From Conoideocrella luteorostrata (taxonomy: Eukaryota > Ascomycota > Sordariomycetes > Hypocreales > Clavicipitaceae): a stretch of 32,196 bases of DNA. The stretch is taken from assembly GCA_032433595.1 (NCBI GenBank), contig JASWJB010000412.1, positions 1 through 32,196 on the forward strand, written 5' to 3'. This document shows, in pieces, positions 7,382 to 17,055 of the stretch. The notes beneath the pieces are model-generated. The model was given only the letters and a program-made list of their open reading frames with translations, ran no database searches and had not been told where the DNA came from. Position 1 is the first letter of the stretch. Each line of letters begins with the position of its first letter. A program made the position numbers and the translations under genes.

Positions 7382-9748
7382 CTACATATTATTTATAACC
7401 TCATCATAGGCAGCTATGATAGGTTTGTATAGTTGGTCTGGGTCTCCTGCAGGGGTTCCAAAGCTCATCCTTTCATCTTTGTCCAGGGGGAAGAGGATCC
7501 TCCTAATCCTAAGACAGAGCGGCTTCACATTATCAAGCCCCTCTGGGAACTCATCCATAATCTCCTCCAGGCCGCCAACACTCATATGATACGCCTTGGC
7601 CTTGGCGATTTGCTTAAAATTTCCAACTTCCCAAGTACGCAAATCGCTCTCAATCGGTTTTGCTTCATCGTCCCCACAAAGTTTTTTTTCGCTATCCCAG
7701 GCGCAGCGGGCACACATCCACAAAAGAACATAGAAGAACGACTCCAAGTCGTGACGATAGGTATGGTCTACGCCCCGTAGCACCTCAATCGCCATAAACT
7801 GCATTGTCCCCGTCTGGTTTCGTGCGCCACTGGGTTTGCCGTCTCGTTCTTTGGCCAAGTCGAGGTCGATAAGCATTCCCTTGAAACCACCTGGTCCTGG
7901 TTCACTTGGCTCGGTGATGATGATGTTGTTGGAGGAAATATCGCGATGCAGTATCCGACCTTTTGTATAAAGAGATTGATGCGCTCGTATAGCATCTCGG
8001 AGCGCCTCGAGCAACTTTCGAGCAGACTTGAAATCACTAATCACCTGCCCAGCTGGTGAAGTAATGAGGCAAGACAGAATCCGGTTCTCGTAGGGGTCGT
8101 TTTGGTCTGGTGTATACAAGCTTGGTTTCGTTCTTTTATCCGCTTCTCTGTCTGGTTGATCGTCGTGGGCGTGTGCCTGTCGTGGTGGTGGTTTAGATTT
8201 CTGGCTGCTGGACCGCCGTCTCGTGGAAGGACGCGTGTCTTTGTCTAAAGACTTGCGTTTCCTGCTTGATGACCCACTGCCACTGCTCTCCAGGCCTCCT
8301 TGCGGTCGATTGTGTCCATGTCCATCTGATCGATCGTGGGCAGTACTTTGAAAAGGGTGCTGCGTGTTTTTAGAGAAGTCCAAGCCGGCCCGCAGGTCAG
8401 CAATGGTCGTAATCTCACGGTGTCCCACGAGTCTAGCGATCCCTTGTACACCCTTGTCCCGCGCTGTCTGTAAATGCCTTACTTCCGAAGGCTGCCGCTT
8501 AGCCGAGCGCCAGGAAAACTTGGCCACGCCTTTGTTCGTTGAAAAGCAGGTTGTGCCCCGGCATACTACCGCTCGTTGTTTAACCAACAGGTCTTTTAAT
8601 TCCACACGCTCGTCTTTGCCGTCGGCCCTCTCAACCGTCATATAGCGGTGGCTGTCTTTCCATTCGATAGACCTATCTAGGCCCATGGCTTCGTTGTCCA
8701 TTGTCGCGTATGCGACAAGAGCTCTGGCAAATTTGTCGGGTTCACGATGCACGTCGAATTCACCAGAGCTGTACGCTCCAGAGCGATCGAAAACCCAGAG
8801 CTCCATTGTGGTGGCCTTGATGGTAAAAGCATGGATAAACCATCGCATTGGTTGGTCGTCGAACATGCTCCGAACATGCCTTGTCAGCTGTAACAGGCAT
8901 GCCTTGAACTCGCCCGTGTTGTGAGATCGCTTATGCTCCCCGACAACAAGAATGTGCTTGTACTCGAACCGGCGCCCCCTCGGCTTTCTTGCTTTTTGAA
9001 AGAAGATATCCATCTGGCCTTTGCGCGACTTGAACTCGGTTGCCGTTTTATTAGAATGCAACACGTATGACGCACCAGCCAAGGCCATCTTTTCCAGCGT
9101 GGTCAGCCACTCCCATACATAGCCCTCCCATGGATCGGCCGGAAAGGTTTTCCACTTTGTACCATCGTGATTCGTCAAGATTGATTTGAGCATCTTTTGT
9201 TGCTTCTTGGTCCATTTCGTTACATCAAAGTATTTCTCAAAAAAACCGGGTACGTCTCTGTGTGTGCAGTCTTTAATTTCGTAAAATAATTCGCGTTCGA
9301 TAATATCGCGTGTTTCACTGTTCCCGAGCCGGCTCGAGCTCGATTTGACCGGCGTTCCAAAGCCTGTTTTGATGATGCTCCCCGGTGGAGGTGTCGACGG
9401 GCTTACGGCTTCGATGAGGTTGATGACGGCAGTCCAGATGTCGGTGTCGAGAGATTTGTCCACGACGGCGTCGATGAGATGGCGGAAGTGTGAGAAACTC
9501 AGTGATGCACCCCGAACCTGTTTTTGTATCACAAAGAGCTTGTCGGCGACATTTCCCATTCCATCGGACAAGGAGAGGTTGTATGCCGCCTTGGAACTGA
9601 GGAGAGCCCCTAGAAGAGTGGCAACATCATCATGCCATGCCTCCTCCTGGGGTTCCTTCAAACTCCGCAATTTGGCAATTAAACCATCGAGCGTATCGCC
9701 GAGAGGGTAGCCAACGATGGTATTGACTTGCTCCTCGCTCAGCGCCAT
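7382..9748 (-). CDS. FunK1-type fungal protein kinase with nuclease-like N-terminal region
   Basis: Intact 788-codon reading frame with no stop or obvious intron. I start it at the ATG at 9748 (CAGCCATGG context, protein MALSEEQVNT); an upstream in-frame ATG at 10030 adds 94 residues that look non-coding. Kinase landmarks: VAKFSW with candidate ATP-binding Lys410; a Ser/Arg-rich low-complexity insert at about 465-545; catalytic HRD at 601-603 followed by SSN; LIDLDLAK at 626-633 in the DFG position; GTMQFMAIEVL at 647-657 in the APE position; and RHDLESFFYVLLW. This pattern is characteristic of the FunK1 (Pkinase_fungal) family of Dikarya, whose substrates are generally unknown. Ahead of the kinase, residues 235-275 contain GQMDIFF...ILVVGEHKRS, a D...ExK arrangement (D247, E271, K273) like PD-(D/E)xK nuclease folds; nuclease activity is not established. 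It is the only large intact gene in the window and is surrounded by repeats. Confidence 0.92.
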   Translation of the reverse strand: MALSEEQVNTIVGYPLGDTLDGLIAKLRSLKEPQEEAWHDDVATLLGALLSSKAAYNLSLSDGMGNVADKLFVIQKQVRGASLSFSHFRHLIDAVVDKSLDTDIWTAVINLIEAVSPSTPPPGSIIKTGFGTPVKSSSSRLGNSETRDIIERELFYEIKDCTHRDVPGFFEKYFDVTKWTKKQQKMLKSILTNHDGTKWKTFPADPWEGYVWEWLTTLEKMALAGASYVLHSNKTATEFKSRKGQMDIFFQKARKPRGRRFEYKHILVVGEHKRSHNTGEFKACLLQLTRHVRSMFDDQPMRWFIHAFTIKATTMELWVFDRSGAYSSGEFDVHREPDKFARALVAYATMDNEAMGLDRSIEWKDSHRYMTVERADGKDERVELKDLLVKQRAVVCRGTTCFSTNKGVAKFSWRSAKRQPSEVRHLQTARDKGVQGIARLVGHREITTIADLRAGLDFSKNTQHPFQSTAHDRSDGHGHNRPQGGLESSGSGSSSRKRKSLDKDTRPSTRRRSSSQKSKPPPRQAHAHDDQPDREADKRTKPSLYTPDQNDPYENRILSCLITSPAGQVISDFKSARKLLEALRDAIRAHQSLYTKGRILHRDISSNNIIITEPSEPGPGGFKGMLIDLDLAKERDGKPSGARNQTGTMQFMAIEVLRGVDHTYRHDLESFFYVLLWMCARCAWDSEKKLCGDDEAKPIESDLRTWEVGNFKQIAKAKAYHMSVGGLEEIMDEFPEGLDNVKPLCLRIRRILFPLDKDERMSFGTPAGDPDQLYKPIIAAYDEVINNM

Positions 9749-10160
9749 GGCTGAGAGGTTGCGTCGTCGTGGTTGGTTGCTTGCGATAAAAAAAAAAAGG
9801 ATGCAAGGTTGTAAACAATGGAAAGCAGACGCGACGGGGTTACGTAATCCCCGCCGAAAAATTGGAATGCTCTGAGCGGTCACAGCGGGTAAGAGTGGGG
9901 CACTCCGGCAAGCGGCGGCGAGTGCGTCTTGGGCCCATGTGAAGAAGAAACTGATGGGAATAGAAGGATTGAATTGAATTGATTGCATTACCATGATGAT
10001 TCTTAAGTGCCTGAAGAGGCTAAAAGCCACTTCTTGATGTCACTATTCATTCAGGCCTTGCATCCTGGCCTTGTAATAATGCCTTGTGACCTTTGTAGCT
10101 ATCTACGGCACTGATGGTCCTAACGAGCATCTCCAGTCTTAATTAACCACGATCCCCAAT
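9749..10160. other. 5' flank of FunK1; no separate gene seen
   Basis: Contains an A11 run at about 9787-9797 (T-run upstream of the FunK1 start on the coding strand). The frame remains open to 10030 but the encoded residues lack conserved features. No TATA box recognised. Confidence 0.5.
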
Positions 10161-10540
10161 CCGCCGTACATACACTTGGACAAGCGTTCTTTTACCTGGT
10201 TGTCTCTACTGCATGTCCTGCTATGAAGGTATCAGACACGAATGCCCTACGGTCTGCTCAACTGTGACTTGCACATGCTCCCTAACCCGGCGTGACGGCG
10301 CCCGCAGGGCGCGCGGCGTAGCCGCGCGCGCGGGGATTTTGGCGCACTATATACATTTGTACATGAACGTTTTGCAAGGCTTGCGCATGTATTTCTGACG
10401 GCATCGCTGCCTGTGTGTGTGCGGTCAGGGGGCCCTAAGCAACTCGACAGCCCGCGCCCGCAGAGGCATCAAACCTGGCGCAATCGACTCGCCACGCCGC
10501 CGCGCACACAATGCACATGGAATAAAGGCAAAATACGGCA
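10161..10540. repeat. Direct repeat B with GC palindrome, ending in inverted leader
   Basis: Matches 5979-6350. It differs by about 30 extra bases after GTGACGGCGC (about 10301-10331) that include a perfect 9-bp stem with 3-nt loop, GCGCGCGGC-GTA-GCCGCGCGC (10309-10329). From about 10465 it becomes the leader sequence in inverted orientation (AAACCTGGCGCAATCGACTC, CGCACACAATGCAC), opposite to the leader that follows the palindrome. Confidence 0.75.
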
Positions 10541-10883
10541 CTCCCGGCGCGCGCGGCCACTCTGCGGCGGGCAGCGCACAAAATGCCGGCGGGATGCGTG
10601 GTTTTTCGCTCGCGTTGTGAGAAAAAGGGGAAACTGTGAGCAGGAAAAGTAGAGGACTACGGGCCGGCTTCCCAAGACTAGGATAGAGCCCTTGCAGTAA
10701 CTACTATACTAGATAGAGTGGTAACTACAAGAGGCGTTAGTCCTAGTCTTGGGAAGCCGGCCCGTAGTCCTCTACTTTTCCTGCTCACAGTTTCCCCTTT
10801 TTCTCACAACGCGAGCGAAAAACCACGCATCCCGCCGGCATTTTGTGCGCTGCCCGCCGCAGAGTGGCCGCGCGCGCCGGGAG
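10541..10883. repeat. Perfect 143-bp inverted repeat with 57-bp loop
   Basis: Left arm 10541-10683 and right arm 10741-10883 are exact reverse complements by direct reading, from CTCCCGGCGCGCGCGG to CCCAAGACTAGGA and back. The 57-bp loop (10684-10740) is itself partly self-complementary around ACTAGATAGAGT. Leaders diverge from both ends, so this is a head-to-head junction of two units. A transcript would fold into dsRNA of about 143 bp. The arms keep many CpG sites. No coding role seen. Confidence 0.95.
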
Positions 10884-11904
10884 CAGCTTGATTAGCATTG
10901 CATCGTGTGCAGCGTGTCTCTGCGAGTCTGCGGCGCCAGGTTTCGAGCCGGTTGGGGCGCTGAGGGGCGAGTTATGGTCGTGGGCGTGCAAGACGGTATT
11001 TTGGCCGATTTCTCACCAGGTGATTTGTTTCACGCCTTGATTTCTATTTCACCGTGTGCGCTAGACTTGTATGCATCTTTTGCACCAGGTTTGGTTGTAT
11101 CTGGTGCGCTGGTTGTGATGTTGCAGACTGCACGTTGCGTGCGGGCCCCCTGAGGGCTTGATCCCGACCACGCAGGTTCTTCGTAGATTGCGCAGCGGGT
11201 ATTCTGGTTCGCGCCCTGCCTTTTATCGAATTATATACGCAGGTCATTTGTGCATCTTTTGCATTGGGTTTGATCGTATCTGGTGCGCTGGTTGTGATGT
11301 TGCAGATTACAGGTTGCGTGCGGCCCCCTCTGAGAAGCTTGATGCCTGACCGTGTAGGTTTTTCGTAGATTGCGCACTGAATATTCTTATTCACGCCCTG
11401 TCTTTTATTAAATTATATACGCAGGCTATTTGTGTATCTTTCCCACCAGGTTTTGTTGTGTCTCGCTGTGCGGCTGTTGTGCGGTGCTGCATGTTATGTA
11501 TTGCATATGCAGGTTGCGTGCGGCCCCCGGAGGCGACCACGCAGGTTTTTCGTAGATTACGCACCAGGTATCCTGTTTCGCGCCCTACTTTGTATTTAAT
11601 TATATACGCTGGGCTTCTGTGTATCTTTTGCACTAGGGCTACTCGTGTCTTGCCGTGGTGCTGCTGTGCGGTGCGGCATGTTGCATGTATATTCCGTGTG
11701 AGCAGCCCCTAATCGCCAGGCACGGTTTTTGGCAGTTTATGCACTTATTACTATATATATAGCGCTGCTGCCTCTTTTATTATATACGCCGTGATTATCT
11801 ATATCTTTTGCATTAGGTATTACTATTGTGTGCGCTGGTTATTACGCCGCGGTGTTACTGTGCTACTCTTGTGCTACGTACCAGCCCGATTTGTGCCCCC
11901 CCCC
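10884..11904 (+). repeat. Leader plus about five tandem 182-bp monomers
   Basis: The leader (GCATTGCATCGTGTG, TGCGAGTCTGCGGCGCCAGG) is followed by monomers whose phase marks (GGCCGATTTC or CGTAGATTGCGC types) start at 11002, 11182, 11364, 11551 and 11731, giving spacings of 180, 182, 187 and 180 bp. Each monomer contains ATTATATACGC and TGTATCTTTTGCACCAGG variants. Short open frames in different copies resemble one another, but only as expected from DNA similarity. The array runs into CTACGTACCAGCCC and the first GACCGAGCAAGCCCTGC word of the triplet module. Confidence 0.88.
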
Positions 11905-13531
11905 GACCGAGCAAGCCCTGCTTTTTGCACGCCAGGAGCTGCAATTCCTGCGTGGGCAGCAGTGGCAGCAGCAGCAGCAGCAGCAGCATCATCATCAGCA
12001 TCGTCACCATCATATCATCGGCGGCGGCATCATCCGTGGCATTATCATTATCATCATCATCTGCGGCGGCGGGGCATCAGCAGCAGTATTTGACTGTCCC
12101 CGCCCCGACTGAGCGAGCCCTGCTTGATTGCACACCAGGAGCTGCTATTGCGTGGGCAGCATCATCATCACCATCAGTGGCATCATCAACAGCACCGGCG
12201 TTTCTCACGTAGGCAGCAACATTCTTATTAGCAGCGGCGGCGGCATCATCAACAACATCAGCAACGGCATTCTTTGCGTGGGCAGCAACATTCTCAGCAG
12301 CAGCGGCGGCGGCATCATCGACATCGTCAGCAACGGCATTCTTTGCGTGGGCAGCAACAGTCTCAGCAGCAGCAGAGAAATCACCAGCAGCGGCATCATT
12401 ACCAACATCATCATCATCATCATCAGGTAACTGTTCTCTCCCCCGACCACTAATATGGTGACCAGAATCCTAACCTGTGGCCATCATCATTAGAAGCAGA
12501 AGCAGCAGCAGCAGCATCGACATCAGCAGCAGCGACATCAGCAGCAGCGGCATTTCTCACGTGGGCAGCAACATTCTCATTAGCAGCAGAGAAATCACCA
12601 GCAGCGGCATTCTTTGCGTGGGCAGCAACATTCTCAGCGGCATCATCGACATCAGCAGCAGCGGCATTTCTCACGTGGGCAGCAACATTCTCAGCAGCAG
12701 CGACATTATCAGAAGCAGCATCATCATTAGCGGCGGCGGCGACGACGGCGGCATCATCGTCACCACCAGCAGCATTTCTTGCGTGGCAGCAACATTATTA
12801 TCATCATCATCAGGTGACTTTCCCCCCCCTAACCTCTACTATGGTGACCAGAATACTAACTTGTGGCCATCATCATTAGCAGCAGCAGCGGGCACCATCA
12901 GCAGCGGCTTTTCTACGTGGGCAGCAACATTCTCATTAGCAGCAGCGGGACTATCGTCATTAGCAACAGAAGCATCTGGCTTTTTCCCCTCCCGACCGAT
13001 ACAATCGTGAACAGAATACTGATCTGTGGCTATTAACAGCAGCGGCCGCGGCATCATCATCAACTGACTCTTCCCTCTCGTGAGTGCTGACTTTTCCCTC
13101 TCCCAAGTGCCGACGGCAGCGCGGCATCACTATTATCAGCAGCGGCGTCATTTCACGTGTGGGCAGCAGCGGCATCGCCATTATTATTAGCTAAGGTTTC
13201 CCTTTCTGAAGAGTTAACAGCAGTGGCATTTCTTGTGTGGCATCAACATCTGACTTTTCCCCCTCCCCACCGCGACTATCGTGACGAGAATCCTGACGTG
13301 TGGCCAGAATCAGTAGCAACGGCAGCATTATCATCATCATCATGAGCAGCAGCAGCAGTAGCGTCATTATCACGAGCATTATAACCAGCAGCAGCGGCAT
13401 CATCAACGGTGGCATCATACGCGGCATCAGCAGCAGCAGCGGCGTCAACATCCTCAGCAGCAGCGGTGGCAGCATCTTTTCCCCCTCTTTCAAGTGCTAA
13501 CAGCAGCAGCGGCATCATGAGCAGCAGCGGT
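11905..13531. repeat. Triplet-rich (RNC) module with two intron-like cassettes
   Basis: Opens with two tail units (GACCGAGCAAGCCCTGC at 11905 and a variant near 12107), each followed by CAGGAGCTGC and GCGTGGGCAGCA. RNC phase is kept for hundreds of bases, for example 12140-12426. Intron-like cassettes lie at 12427-12493 (67 nt; GTAACT, CCTAAC, ATTAG) and 12814-12879 (66 nt; GTGACT, ACTAAC, ATTAG). TTTCTCACGTGGGCAGCAAC recurs near 12552 and 12666. A GTGAGT-GCTGAC unit starts at 13080. Minus-strand frames read Ala/Asp-rich (AAENVAAHAKNAAA) and plus-strand frames Ser/Ile/Gly-rich; neither can be called a gene from sequence. Confidence 0.85.
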
Positions 13532-13642
13532 GTCACGAATTGAGCAGCTATGGAAGATCTAAGCAGTGGAATTGTCCTTGTATTCTATCTAATTGACGAG
13601 GAATTAGACCTCTTCTTATAGATGAATTCTATCTATGCATTC
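13532..13642 (+). mobile_element. 3'-end fragment of an unidentified retroelement-like repeat
   Basis: GTGTCACGAATTGAGCAGCT, then TGGAATTGTCCTTGTATTCT and GACGAGGAATTAGACCTC. The same order occurs inverted at 17761-17880 and, more diverged, at 27895-28012. The first 30 bases read as the C-terminal codons of a protein (EQLW), and the rest resembles the start of an LTR. Confidence 0.65.
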
Positions 13643-13677
13643 ATAATCATCGAATTGATATGCAGCTTTGGAATCAG

Positions 13678-13731
13678 CATTGTCAGCATTGTCAGCATTG
13701 TCAGCGTTGTCAGCGTTGTCAGCGTTGTCAG
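13678..13731. repeat. Six tandem 9-bp units
   Basis: CATTGTCAG three times then CGTTGTCAG three times; the minus strand reads as an Ala-Asp-Asn tripeptide repeat. It sits between the retroelement fragment and the next triplet module. Confidence 0.9.
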
Positions 13732-13740
13732 CAGCTTCGT

Positions 13741-15494
13741 CAGCAGCTACTCTTGACAAGCGGCATTTTTTGCGTGGCAGCAACATCATCAGCAGGAACG
13801 GCATCATCATCACTATCAGAAGCAGCAGCAGCAGCGGCATCATCATCATCATCATCATCATTAAGTGACTTTTCCCCCTCACAACCTCTACAATAGTAAC
13901 CAGAATGCTAACTTATGGCTATCATCATTAGTAGCAGCAACAGCATCATCAGCAGCAACAGCATCATTAGCAGCGACAGCAGCGGCATTTCTACGTGGGC
14001 AGCAACATTCTCGTTAGCAGAAGAGGCATTATCGTCATCAGCAGCAGGAGCATCTGACTTTTCCCCTCCCGACCGATACAATAGTGACCGAAATCGTGAC
14101 CGAGATTGTGACCAGAACCCTAACTGGTGGCCATCATTAATATTATCAGCAGCGGCAGCAGCATCATCAGCTGACTCTTCTCTCTTGTGAGTGCTGACTT
14201 TTTCCCTCCCAAGCGCTGACAGCAGCAGCAGCAGCGGGGTTATTGTCATCAGAAGCAGAAGCATCTGACCCTCCCACTCCCGACCGACACAATCTTGACC
14301 GGAATCTTTCCCTGTGGCCATCAGCAGCAGCGGCACCGTCATCATCATCAGCCAAATCTTCCCTCTCGTGAGTTTCTCCTCTCTCAAGTGTAACAGCAGA
14401 GGCATTTCTTGCGTGGCAGCAACATCTGACTTTTCCACCTCCCGACCGCTGCCATCTTGACCAGAAACCCGACGGGAATCCTGACTTGTGGCCATCATCA
14501 ATGGCATCATCAGCAGTAGCAGCAACGGCAGCATCATCATTAGCAGCGGCGGCGGCAGCATCTTTTCTCCCTCTCGTAAGTGCTTACAGTAGCAGCGGCA
14601 TCATGAGCAACAGCGGGATTTCTTGCGTGGCAGCAACATCATCATCAGCAGGAACGGCAATATCATCATTATCAGGTGACTTTTCCCCCTCCCGACCGCT
14701 ACTATCGTGACCAGGATCCTAACTTGTGGCCATCATTATTAGAAGCAGCAGAGGCACCATCAGCAGCGACAGCACCGGCATTTCTACGTGGGCAGCAACA
14801 TTCTTATTAGCAGCAGCGGGATTATCGTCATCAGCAAAAGGAGCATCTGGCTTTTCCCCTTCCCGACCGATGCAACCGTGACCAGAATACTGATCCGTGG
14901 CCATTAACAACAGCGGCCGCAGCATCATCAGCTGACTCTTCCCTTTCGTGAGTGCTGAATTTTCCCGTCTCCCAAGTGCCAACAGCAGCAGCGGCGTCAT
15001 GAGCAGCAGCGGCATTTCTTGCGTGGCAGCAACATCATCAGCAGGAGCGGCATCATCATTATCATCAGAAGCAGCGGCGGCGGCGGCATCATCATCATCA
15101 TCGTCATTATTAGGTGACTTTTCCCCTCACGAACTCTACAATAGTAACCAGAATCCTAACTTGTGGCTATTATTATTAGCAGCAGCAACAGCATCACAGC
15201 AGCCACAGCAGCGATACAGCAACATTCTCATCACAAGCAGTGGCATCACCAGTAGCGGGCAGGGGCATTATTATCAGCAGGTAACTCTTTCCTCTCCCGA
15301 GTGCTGACTTTTACCCTTTGCTGACCGCTCCATCATCAGCAGTAAATAGCATTATCATTAGTAACGGTATTATTGGTAGCTGTAGCTGCGATATTTCTAC
15401 GTGGGCAGCAACATTGTCATTAGCAACAGCGGGATTGTCGTCATCAGTAGCAGGAGCATCTGATGTTTCCCCCGACCGACCGACCGACCGATAC
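13741..15494. repeat. Triplet-rich (RNC) module with three intron-like cassettes
   Basis: Intron-like cassettes at 13865-13931 (67 nt), 14676-14742 (67 nt) and 15114-15179 (66 nt), each starting GTGACTTTTCCCC, with GCTAAC or CCTAAC and an ATTAG end. A donor-less version of the same cassette at about 14056-14120 stays open and reads DFSPPDRYNSDRN. GTGAGTGCTGA units recur near 14187 and 14948. The module stops at a TGTTGGAATGCC element start. Confidence 0.85.
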
Positions 15495-15540
15495 TGTTGG
15501 AATGCCGCCAAGCACAATAGGAAGCACAGAGCCCGTCAGC
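15495..15540 (+). mobile_element. LTR-like 5' end fragment
   Basis: TGTTGGAATGCCGCCAAGCA is shared with 19350 (one change) and, with a short insertion, 29759. Only the first 45 or so bases are kept before hairpin DNA begins. Confidence 0.6.
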
Positions 15541-15796
15541 AGAAAAAGAGGAGGTTGTGGGCAGAAAAAGGAGTAGACTATGGGCCGTCTCCCTTTACTA
15601 GGATGGAGACCTTGTAGTTACTACTCTACTAGATAGAGTAATAACAGCAAGAGTCGTTAGTCCTAGTCCACAGTCCTCTACTTTTCCCGCTCGCTCCCAG
15701 TCTTCTCCTTTTTCTCACAACGCGAGCGAAAAGCCACCCATTCCGCCGGCATTTTGTGTGCGCTGCCCGCCGCAGAGTGGCCGCGCGCGCCGGGAG
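15541..15796. repeat. Hairpin module, left arm shortened
   Basis: Same family as 10541-10883. Short left arm (about 15542-15603), centre with GTAGTTACTACTCTACTAG, full right arm 15661-15796 ending GCGCGCGCCGGGAG. Arms and centre differ from the 10541 copy at many bases. Confidence 0.85.
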
Positions 15797-16250
15797 CAGC
15801 CTGCTTTGCATCGCATCGTGCTCTCTGCGTTATTGCGAATCGTTTGCGCCAGGTTTGGTGGCGTGGCGAGCGCCGGTGGTCGAGCTACGGTTTTTGGCAG
15901 ATTGCACGCCAGGTGTTTTATTTGACGCCTTGAATTGAATTTGACCTTGTGCGCGGGACGTTTGTGTATCTTTTGCACCAGGTTTTACTCTGTCTGGTGC
16001 GCTGGTTGTGGTGTTGCTAGCTATGATGGGTTGCATGCATGCATGTTGCTTGTAAGCCCCTAATGGCTCCGGGCACGGTTTTTGGCAGGTTACGCAGCAG
16101 GTGTTTTTATTTCGCACCCTGCCCTTTATGCAATTATATACGCTCCGCCCCTGTGTGTCTTTTACACCAAGTTCCGTCTTGTCTCGTGGTATTGCTGCTG
16201 TGTTGTTGTTGTGTTACTCTGTGCTACGTACCAGCCCCGTATGAGCTCGC
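15797..16250 (+). repeat. Leader plus two 182-bp-type monomers
   Basis: The leader has GCATCGCATCGTGCTCTCTG and GTTTGCGCCAGG. Monomer marks TTTTTGGCAG occur with GGCAG at 15896 and 16084 (188 bp). The array ends at CTACGTACCAGCCCCG, as in the other copies. Confidence 0.8.
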
Positions 16251-16740
16251 TCGCTCGCTGGCTCGCTGGTTCCCCGACCGAGCAAACTCTACTATTGCAC
16301 TGTGGGCGCTGCCTGCTATTCTTGCGTGGGCGTCATCATCGGCGGCAGCACCATTAGTGGCATCATCATCATCAGCAGCGGCATTATCATCATTATTGGC
16401 TGACTCTTCCTCTCGTGAGTGCTGACTTGTCCCTCTCCCAGTTGCTGACACCAGCAGCGGCGTTTCTTGCGTGGTAGTAACATGCTAATCAGCAGGAACG
16501 GCATCATTATCATCAACATGAGCAGCAGCAGCGTCATCATCACCAGCATCATCATCACCAGCATCATAACCAGCAGCAGCGGCATCATCAGCGGCGGCTG
16601 CATCATCCGTGGCATCACCACCATCATCATCAGCACCAGCAATAGCATTTGACTCTTCCCCTACCGACCGCTACAATCGTGACCGGAATGCTGACCTGTG
16701 GGCGTCGTCATCAGCAGCGACGGCGTCATCAACATCAGCA
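16251..16740. repeat. Short triplet-rich module
   Basis: Starts with GACCGAGCAAACTCTAC and GCGTGGGCGTCATCATC, then RNC triplets. A GTGAGTGCTGACTTGTCCC unit lies at about 16415. No intact 67-nt cassette. It is followed by an inverted leader. Confidence 0.8.
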
Positions 16741-17055
16741 GCAGCAGCAACGAGCAGGCTCAAACCTAGCGCAAAAGACTCGCAATAACGCAGAGAGCAC
16801 GATGCAGCTAAGATAAAGCTGCTCCCGGCGCGCGCGGCAACTCTGCGGCGGGCAGCGCACAAAATGCCGGCGGGATGCGTGGTTTTTCGCTCGCGTTGTG
16901 AGAAAAAGGAGAAGACTGGGAGCGGGAAAAGTAGAGGACTGTGGGCCGTCTTTCCAAGACTAGGAGGGAGACCTTGTAGTTACTACTATACTAGATAGAG
17001 TAGTAAATACAAGAGTCGTAAGTCCTAGTCTTAGAAAGACGGCCCACAATCCTCT
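16741..17055 (-). repeat. Inverted leader and hairpin module
   Basis: Leader in reverse (CTCAAACCTAGCGCAAAAGA, CGCAGAGAGCACGATGCA), then a full arm from 16822, the centre (about 16974-17022), and only about 33 bp of the other arm (17023-17055). Relative to its long arm the centre points the opposite way to the copies at 15541 and 22630. Confidence 0.82.

Noticed and set aside
9749..10030. N-terminal extension of FunK1 by 94 residues
   Set aside because: The extension lacks conserved features, includes a homopolymer-encoded Phe run, and the ATG at 9748 has a better start context.
10910..10960. Possible tRNA or Pol III B-box (GGTTTCGAGCC) in the leader
   Set aside because: The box has an extra T, is not kept in the other leaders (GGTTTGGTGGC, GGTTTCGTGCC), and no A box or cloverleaf is visible.
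11828..12112. Gln/His-rich reading (QQQQQHHHQHRHHH) resembling a polyQ protein
   Set aside because: This is only one of three open phases of the CAG/CAT triplets, starts in satellite DNA and has no stable extent between copies.
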